From Sulfurimonadaceae bacterium (GTDB taxonomy: Bacteria > Campylobacterota > Campylobacteria > Campylobacterales > Sulfurimonadaceae): DNA of 10,711 nt. How positions within the stretch are numbered: the stretch's first letter is position 1; every line of letters starts with the position of its first letter. Of the stretch, positions 5,930 through 10,711 are shown in pieces. Location: the NCBI GenBank assembly GCA_030610325.1, contig JAUWRZ010000039.1, positions 1 to 10,711 of the forward strand, written 5' to 3'. The notes under the pieces are model-generated. The model had not been told where the DNA came from. It searched no databases and saw only the letters and a list, made by a program, of their open reading frames with translations. The position numbers and the translations under genes are program-made.

Positions 5930-6379
5930 TTATTTAAAATCTTCTATACCCATATCTTCATATGAGCGGCTCTGTATAAAACGCAAAATATTTAAAAACT
6001 CGTCTTCATCTTTGTACCCTGGCTGTCTATAGACTATCTCAGAATCCTGATCGACAAATACTGTAGTCGGATAAAAGTCATATCCTAAAAAGATGGCAAA
6101 CTCTCGTTTGGTACCTTTAAAGTCTTTAAAAGCGACTTCTCCAGGAGTTCCAATATCTATATCAACAAAAATAAAGTCTTTTTTGATTGTTTGTTCTACA
6201 TCCTCATCAGGCAGAGTGAATAAGGTCATTGTCTCACAATAGCTGCAGTTTGGCTTGTGCAAAAAGATCATCACATGTTTATGAGATCTTTTAGCTTCAC
6301 CAAATGTCGCATCTATGTCAATGTCATCAGCAGCGCTGATGGCAAAGATAGAAACTAAAATAAAAAGGATCTTGATCAT
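5930..6379 (-). CDS. SoxW-like periplasmic thioredoxin
   Basis: A 149-residue thioredoxin-fold protein with a cleavable signal (MIKILFILVSIFAISA, about 1-17). The active site is Cys45-Ser-Tyr-Cys48 in HKPNCSYCETM, and the cis-proline is Pro104 in FYPTTVFVD. The CxYC centre resembles SoxW and other thiol-reducing thioredoxins of the SoxW/DsbD-linked type rather than oxidative DsbA (CPHC). In Sox systems such proteins keep the SoxY cysteine reduced and active, which fits its place 11 bp downstream of the SoxH-like gene and four genes after soxD. No CcdA or DsbD electron feeder is visible in the window. The family is secure; the SoxY substrate is inferred. Confidence 0.8.
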   Translation of the reverse strand: MIKILFILVSIFAISAADDIDIDATFGEAKRSHKHVMIFLHKPNCSYCETMTLFTLPDEDVEQTIKKDFIFVDIDIGTPGEVAFKDFKGTKREFAIFLGYDFYPTTVFVDQDSEIVYRQPGYKDEDEFLNILRFIQSRSYEDMGIEDFK

Positions 6380-6390
6380 TTTATCTTAGA

Positions 6391-7452
6391 TTATGCGTCT
6401 TCGTCTTCGTCTTCATCTTCGTCATCATCCCCATCATACATCTCTAGCTCTTCATAAGCTCTAAACACATTTCCTGGACTAAGAAGATAGTAGAGGTCTT
6501 TATCTCTAAACTCTTCAAGCGTTACCGCTTTTGTGATGTAGTCTGGGTGTATCTCTTCGTCAATACCATCCAAGACTCTATCTTTTACCAGACTAAAATA
6601 TTGTACACATTCATCGGCAGCAGTATTATCAGTAATAAAACCATGTCCTGGGACTAAGTGATCCCACTCTCTAGCATTTATCGCTTCAAGTGCTTCGATC
6701 TGTCCGATGACTAGACCATCTCTATTTGAAGTGACTCTTCCGTTCATGACGATGTCAGCGACTAAGGCGATCTTATCATCTGGCAGGTACAGGAACCAAT
6801 CTTCTTCAGAGTGAGCATATCCGACTTTGACATATTCCAGATTTACACCTGAAAGTACAAACTCGGCCGTATCATGAAATGACTTATCAACAGGGACAAG
6901 TTCTGTTCCTCTGATCGCATCCTGATACAGAGACTTGATCATTCTTGTCTGGTCACCTTTATGGTAGTTAATATTTATAGATTCTGGACCATAGATAGTA
7001 GCACCATGGACCTCTTTATAATAGTTATTACCCAACCAGTGATCATCGTGCTCATGACTGACTATGACATGCTTGACAGGGAGGTCAGCGATCTTTTGCA
7101 TAGCGGCATAAGCCTGTTTTGCAAATATATATGATGGACCTGTATCCCATGCTATCCAACTGTCATCACCTTGGATGTAACAGCTGTTTGACATATCTCC
7201 AGCATTCTCTTTTGTCGGCATCTCCATAGCACCAAAGAAGCACCAGACTTTATCAGTGATCTGTATAGGCTGTAGGTTATAGTCCCATTCAGGACCCCCG
7301 CCAACACGAGGCTCTACCCATTCATAAAGAATGAAGTTACCATCAACATCGAGTTTACTCGGATTGGGGATATCCACACTTTTATTAAAGATAAATGGCG
7401 CTGACAAGACAAATGCCAACAATGAGAATAAAATTATTAATTTAGTCTTCAT
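6391..7452 (-). CDS. SoxH-like metallo-beta-lactamase-fold protein with acidic tail
   Basis: A 353-residue exported protein: signal peptide about 1-18 (MKTKLIILFSLLAFVLSA) and an MBL-fold domain about 60-275. It carries the metal motif HEHDDH (133-138), then His214 (GYAHSEED), Asp233 (VADIVMNG) and His270 (VPGHGF), so the dinuclear metal site looks complete. Sox-associated members (SoxH) are periplasmic hydrolases of unproven function that may act on thiol or carrier-bound sulfur adducts. The protein ends in an acidic tail DGDDDEDEDEDEDA (340-353) encoded by a short hexamer repeat. It starts 8 bp after the soxZ stop behind AAGGG, so translation is probably coupled. It could instead be a generic quinoprotein-relay MBL protein, but no such relay genes are nearby. 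Confidence 0.8.
   Translation of the reverse strand: MKTKLIILFSLLAFVLSAPFIFNKSVDIPNPSKLDVDGNFILYEWVEPRVGGGPEWDYNLQPIQITDKVWCFFGAMEMPTKENAGDMSNSCYIQGDDSWIAWDTGPSYIFAKQAYAAMQKIADLPVKHVIVSHEHDDHWLGNNYYKEVHGATIYGPESININYHKGDQTRMIKSLYQDAIRGTELVPVDKSFHDTAEFVLSGVNLEYVKVGYAHSEEDWFLYLPDDKIALVADIVMNGRVTSNRDGLVIGQIEALEAINAREWDHLVPGHGFITDNTAADECVQYFSLVKDRVLDGIDEEIHPDYITKAVTLEEFRDKDLYYLLSPGNVFRAYEELEMYDGDDDEDEDEDEDA
6397..6429 (-). repeat. Hexamer-type coding repeat (Glu-Asp tail)
   Basis: On the plus strand GTCTTC is repeated with one substitution (GTC or ATC then TTC) across 6397-6420, followed by GTCATCATC. It encodes alternating Asp and Glu at the C terminus of the MBL-fold protein. The 6-bp unit keeps the frame, so copy-number changes would only alter tail length. 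Confidence 0.7.
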
Positions 7453-7460
7453 AACTACCC

Positions 7461-7763
7461 TTATTTAATTTTCTTCTTGCCTGTCTCTATTTTTCCGTTG
7501 TTATCAGTTGTAGTAAATTCGATCTTCTCGCCTTTTTTACCACCTTTGAACTGGAATTTAAAAAGAGGGTTCTCAGCCATGAATCCACTTGTCGAGACTT
7601 CAAAGACAACGTTTCCATTATGTTTTGCAACGATCTGAGTGATATACTCGACTTTGATCTTCTTCTTCTCTGCTTCTTCTGTATCCGCCATCAAGCTTGT
7701 GAACATCGCCTTTACTTTTACGATATCGCCTTTTGCTTTTGCTTTGATTTTCATTTTAGCCAT
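7461..7763 (-). CDS. soxZ: SoxZ, sulfur-carrier complex subunit
   Basis: A 100-residue protein starting MAKMKIKAKAKGDIVKVKAMFTSLM, typical of SoxZ, with the beta-sandwich core VVFEVSTSGFMAENPLFKFQFKGGKKGEKIEFTTTDNNGK. It has no signal peptide; SoxZ is known to be exported together with Tat-targeted SoxY. It forms the SoxYZ heterodimer that carries sulfur intermediates between Sox enzymes. Length is normal for the family. It lies 57 bp downstream of soxY, the longest gap in this run, with a hairpin across the soxY stop in between, and it starts 6 bp after AAAAGGG. Confidence 0.92.
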   Translation of the reverse strand: MAKMKIKAKAKGDIVKVKAMFTSLMADTEEAEKKKIKVEYITQIVAKHNGNVVFEVSTSGFMAENPLFKFQFKGGKKGEKIEFTTTDNNGKIETGKKKIK

Positions 7764-7810
7764 TTTTTTCCCTTTTCATTTTTATTATATTTTATTTGTG
7801 CTCTTGTCGA

Positions 7811-7830
7811 TGGAGGTCGATCAACCTCCA
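7811..7830 (-). promoter_or_regulatory. Hairpin enclosing the soxY stop codon
   Basis: TGGAGGT (7811-7817) pairs perfectly with ACCTCCA (7824-7830) around a 6-nt loop that contains the soxY TGA (7821-7823). On the transcript one arm is the final SoxY glycine codons. No T-tract follows, so it is not an intrinsic terminator. It may slow ribosomes or protect the upstream message and tune SoxY to SoxZ output. Confidence 0.5.
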
Positions 7831-8279
7831 CAACCACCGATTGAGACGTCTATCTCTTGAGCCATGCTATATAAGACACCATCTCTAGCTTTAGCTACTA
7901 CTGTGACAAATGCAGTCTGTCTCATCTTGATTCTGAAATCATAGTTGACGATACCGTTTTTAGGTACTGTGAACACAGCTGTGAGGCTTCTTGGATTTGC
8001 ATCCTGGAAGACTGCGATAAGCTCAAGGTCTAGATCACTCTTGATATTGATCGGGATAGAACCACCGTTCTCAGCAAGTTTTGGTGCTGTGAACTTGATC
8101 TTATCAGTCTTTTTCAATCCAGCTGTACCGAACATCTCTTTAATAGCTTCAGCAGATTTCTCAGCTTCCCAAGCTTTTGGTTTAGTTGCTCTAAAATCAA
8201 TTGCATTCAACTCTGCTACTGGTGCGACAAGTGCAGCAAATGCTGCGAGGCCTACGCCTAAAAATTTTCTTCTATCCAT
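7821..8279 (-). CDS. soxY: SoxY, Tat-exported sulfur carrier
   Basis: A 152-residue SoxY. The Tat signal DRRKFLGVGLAAFAALVAP (residues 2-20) is followed by an immunoglobulin-like carrier domain (IPINIKSDLDLELIAVF; YDFRIKMRQTAFVTVVAKA) and the swinging arm at the C terminus, IGGCGG, with carrier Cys150. Thiosulfate- or sulfide-derived sulfur is attached to this cysteine and passed among Sox enzymes; SoxCD oxidises its outer sulfane. It lies 16 bp after soxD behind AAAGGAAG. In this lineage a second soxYZ pair commonly sits with soxXAB elsewhere; that is outside the window. Assignment is firm because the terminal GGCGG arm and Tat leader are both intact. Confidence 0.95.
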   Translation of the reverse strand: MDRRKFLGVGLAAFAALVAPVAELNAIDFRATKPKAWEAEKSAEAIKEMFGTAGLKKTDKIKFTAPKLAENGGSIPINIKSDLDLELIAVFQDANPRSLTAVFTVPKNGIVNYDFRIKMRQTAFVTVVAKARDGVLYSMAQEIDVSIGGCGG

Positions 8280-8295
8280 TTTTTCTTCCTTTTGT

Positions 8296-9516
8296 TTAGT
8301 GTTTTTTCTTACTTGAATCGATCATGAACTCAACGATCTTCTTGATCTCTGTATTAGTCAGATCTTCGTTGCCGCCTTTAGGAGGCATTCCGCCCATTCC
8401 TTCGATAGCATTGATGATCACTTTTTCATTACCTTGTTTTGCAACTTCATACCATGCATCAACATCCCCGACTGCCGGAGCACCCATATTGTCGCTAGCG
8501 TGGCAAAGTTTACAATTTTCATTATACAGTTTTTCTGCTTTTGATATAACCTTGTCTTCTAACTCAGGTGGAAGATCTCTAACCATTGAGTAAGCAGGTA
8601 CCACATCTTTGATCTCGTAACCTATCTTCATCACTGTTGCTTCTTTACCAGTCATACCCGGATCTTTACAATCAGTCATACATCTTGTACCCGAACCGAT
8701 ATTTTTAGCACGATCAGCGAAGAATGCTCTTATGTCCTCAATAGCAGTAGGACCGTCGATATTTGGATAAAAACCATCTGCATTAGGCATCTTTATCTTT
8801 AGGAACTTCTCTCTGTTGAGCACATACTCATCATCCATCTCTACGCCATCGATCTCTATCTCATTCGCTGCCAGTATATATGCAGTGATGGCATAGATCT
8901 CATTGTTAGTCAAGCTTTTTGGATGTGCATACGGCATAGCATCTCTGATATACCAGATAAGTGTACTAGCCTGTGGCCAATAAGTACCAACAGTCCTTTT
9001 CGGAGCATCCATACCTGGTTCTAATCTCTGGTTCTTAAGCGTTTTGATGACGCCGTTCTCATCTTTTTCCTGATTACCGCCGCTTAGCGCTGGATAACCG
9101 TGACCACCAGCTCCAAACTCACCATGACAAGCAGCACACTGCTCTTCATAAAGCTCATCACCATCTTCGACTGAACCTTCACCCTCAGGCAGGCCAGTAC
9201 CATCTGGCATTATGTCCATATCCCATGCTTTTAGCTCATTAGCTGTCGGCACTCTACCGTGATCCACACCTTTAGTGCTTTGCTCGTTATAGCGATATGC
9301 AGTATATTGTCCATTCTCTCTTGAGTAAGTGACACCACCATCAAGTGCACCCATTTTCGGATCATATGGTCCGACACCCGTAGTAGAGACTTTGGCAGAA
9401 GCGCTTTTTATCTCACTGGCGCTAGATGACGATGGTAGACAGCCTGTAAGAAAAAGGGCCGTACCGGCGACGACAGATGCTCCGACTAACATAGATTTAT
9501 GATCGAACTTGAACAT
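8296..9516 (-). CDS. soxD: SoxD, dihaem c-type cytochrome subunit of sulfane dehydrogenase
   Basis: A 406-residue dihaem cytochrome that takes electrons from the SoxC molybdenum centre. Haem 1 binds at CAACH (Cys127, Cys130, His131) with likely distal Met194 (RDAMPYAH). Haem 2 binds at CKLCH (Cys335, Cys338, His339) with likely Met377 (GMGGMPPKG). An extra pair Cys279/Cys283 (CMTDC) lies between the domains. The leader has a lipobox, LTGC at 23-26 (GTALFLTGCLPSSSS), predicting a lipid-anchored protein. It overlaps the end of soxC by 20 bp, and a strong GGGGAGGTGA inside soxC places the start. Order and overlap indicate coupled SoxC and SoxD synthesis, as expected for a complex. Confidence 0.93.
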   Translation of the reverse strand: MFKFDHKSMLVGASVVAGTALFLTGCLPSSSSASEIKSASAKVSTTGVGPYDPKMGALDGGVTYSRENGQYTAYRYNEQSTKGVDHGRVPTANELKAWDMDIMPDGTGLPEGEGSVEDGDELYEEQCAACHGEFGAGGHGYPALSGGNQEKDENGVIKTLKNQRLEPGMDAPKRTVGTYWPQASTLIWYIRDAMPYAHPKSLTNNEIYAITAYILAANEIEIDGVEMDDEYVLNREKFLKIKMPNADGFYPNIDGPTAIEDIRAFFADRAKNIGSGTRCMTDCKDPGMTGKEATVMKIGYEIKDVVPAYSMVRDLPPELEDKVISKAEKLYNENCKLCHASDNMGAPAVGDVDAWYEVAKQGNEKVIINAIEGMGGMPPKGGNEDLTNTEIKKIVEFMIDSSKKKH

Positions 9517-10711
9517 TGTTCACCTCCCCTTTTTTAGTGACTTCCCAGGTACAGATCGTGTTTCTATGATAGACACCTTCAACACCCATGACAGCTTTTT
9601 CTTGATTTACTGTCGGCTGGACATTGTTACTGTCATCGACTGCACGACTTTGAAGCAGTAGTGGTTTTCCTTCATATCTGTACATGTAAGAGAACCTTGT
9701 CCAGGCTTTTGGAAGGACCAGACCTTTTAGATTTGCTACTTTCCAGTTTTTTCCACCATCAAGACTGACATCTACATCAGTGATCGTTCCGTGACCACTC
9801 CATGCCAGACCTTCTATCTCGACGAGATCGCCTACATCAAGATCTGTCCAAGGTAACTCAGGACAAGGTGATGTGATGATCGAGTTTACTTCAAGTGCGT
9901 AAAAGTGCTGTATCGCTTTTCCGCTTGCTGTCAATGCAGTATATTTTGAAGTCTCCTCTTTTGCATACCAAGGATTATCGCTGAACTCCAATCTCTTTAG
10001 CCATTTGACACAGAGATTAGCTTCCCAGCCCGGCAGCATCAAACGAACAGGATAACCCTGCTCAGGACGCAGTGCTTCACCATTTTGTCCCCAGACTATC
10101 ATAGCATCGTCGAGGACTTTCTCAACAGGAATACTTCTTCCCATCTCAGAACCGTCACTACCCTCTGCCAGCATCCACTTAGCTGTTGGCTTAAGACCGA
10201 TCTCGTCAAGAATAGTCTTCAGGCGGACACCAGTCCACTCTGAAGCACTCATCATCCCTTTTACAAACTGCAAAGAGTTGAACTGTGGACCTTTCCACTC
10301 AGCAGCTCCGTTTGAAGGACACTCCAAAAAGTGGATCCGGCTTTCGCTTGGATATTTTTTCAGCTGCTCCAAAGTAAGGACTATTGGCTTATCTACAAGG
10401 CCGTGGATCATTAGTCTAAACTTATTTGGGTCTATCTGAGCAACACCATTGTGCGTACGCGTAAAGTGCAGCCCATTAGGTGTGATGATTCCTTTTACCT
10501 CATGTATCGGTGACATAGATACCGCAGCATGCATATCTCCGGCAGATGACATAAGACTAGATGTTCTTCGTACTATATTGTGTTCATATTTTGATGGCAA
10601 TCCATAAGGATTATAATTACACTCATCTCCTAAAGTAGTTCCCCACTTAGTGTGATGCATGATATTTTCATCATCTGCAAGCAGTGTAGCTGGCGCTATG
10701 ATACTTGCAGC
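9497..10711 (-). CDS. soxC: SoxC, molybdenum sulfane dehydrogenase subunit (5' partial)
   Basis: A sulfite-oxidase-family molybdoenzyme that, with SoxD, oxidises sulfane sulfur bound to SoxY. The frame stays open past the Met codon at 10658-10660 to the window edge, adding AASIIAPATLLADDENI, the end of a (probably Tat) signal peptide, so the true start is off-window. Numbering from that Met, RIHFLECPSNGAAEW (109-122) holds Cys114, the molybdenum thiolate ligand. LAEGSDGSEMGRSIP (164-178), RPEQGYPVRLMLPGWEANLCVKWLKRL (198-224) and DVSLDGGKNWKVANL (298-311) are the molybdopterin and dimerisation parts of the family. The visible 404 residues reach a normal C terminus. It is the first visible gene of the operon. 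Confidence 0.93.
   Translation of the reverse strand, partial: AASIIAPATLLADDENIMHHTKWGTTLGDECNYNPYGLPSKYEHNIVRRTSSLMSSAGDMHAAVSMSPIHEVKGIITPNGLHFTRTHNGVAQIDPNKFRLMIHGLVDKPIVLTLEQLKKYPSESRIHFLECPSNGAAEWKGPQFNSLQFVKGMMSASEWTGVRLKTILDEIGLKPTAKWMLAEGSDGSEMGRSIPVEKVLDDAMIVWGQNGEALRPEQGYPVRLMLPGWEANLCVKWLKRLEFSDNPWYAKEETSKYTALTASGKAIQHFYALEVNSIITSPCPELPWTDLDVGDLVEIEGLAWSGHGTITDVDVSLDGGKNWKVANLKGLVLPKAWTRFSYMYRYEGKPLLLQSRAVDDSNNVQPTVNQEKAVMGVEGVYHRNTICTWEVTKKGEVNNVQVRS
9520..9529 (-). promoter_or_regulatory. Strong soxD ribosome binding site inside soxC
   Basis: On the minus strand GGGGAGGTGA lies with its GGAGG core 6 nt before the soxD ATG (9514-9516). It fixes the soxD start within the 3' end of soxC and supports independent, strong initiation despite the overlap. 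Confidence 0.75.

Noticed and set aside
7620..7860. Plus-strand frames of 73-74 codons across soxZ and the soxY end
   Set aside because: They are antisense shadows of soxZ and soxY with phenylalanine-rich translations caused by lysine codons on the other strand.

Overview
The window looks like a chromosomal segment of a sulfur-oxidising Campylobacterota (Sulfurimonas/Sulfurovum-like; this lineage assignment is inference). Three things point there: a split Sox gene set with soxC, soxD, soxY and soxZ together but no soxA, soxB or soxX in view; a periplasmic cysteine-rich Sel1 protein with regular C-x7-C pairs of the kind common in Helicobacter and relatives; and moderate GC with Shine-Dalgarno-led, tightly packed genes and weak -35 promoters.

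Layout. Bases 1-207 are the 3' end of an unidentified plus-strand gene. It converges on a minus-strand DUF420 membrane protein (414-887). The 206 bp between them hold a compact repeat-rich segment: a 10-bp inverted repeat at 221-230/389-398, a hairpin-rich core at 242-309 and a perfect 33-bp tandem duplication at 310-375. Bases 888-1222 are AT-rich non-coding DNA between divergent genes. From 1223 a plus-strand pair encodes a Tat-exported FccB/SoxF-type flavoprotein and a membrane-anchored DUF302 protein, closed by a perfect 10-bp hairpin. A separate Hcp-like Sel1-repeat gene (3419-3829) follows with its own -10 box. Bases 3830-4347 contain no convincing gene but several hairpins and a diverged inverted copy of the 242-309 repeat.

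The rest is on the minus strand and reads from the right edge: soxC (5' end cut off by the window), soxD, soxY, soxZ, a SoxH-like metallo-beta-lactamase-fold protein, a SoxW-like thioredoxin and a MOSC-domain protein. Gaps are 8-57 bp, or a 20-bp overlap for soxC/soxD. After a 187-bp gap with two hairpins comes a tandem DUF302 protein.

How they work together. SoxYZ carries sulfur intermediates on the cysteine near the SoxY C terminus. SoxCD oxidises the bound sulfane sulfur. The flavoprotein probably handles sulfide or persulfide chemistry. The thioredoxin and MBL-fold proteins would maintain or process carrier-bound sulfur, and the MOSC protein may serve the molybdenum cofactor of SoxC (inference). 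The most interesting theme is two different DUF302 proteins flanking this sulfur locus, with an identical C-x20-C spacing in the single-domain protein and in domain 2 of the tandem one, while domain 1 has lost both cysteines. Second is the diverged dispersed repeat pair in the two gene-free gaps.
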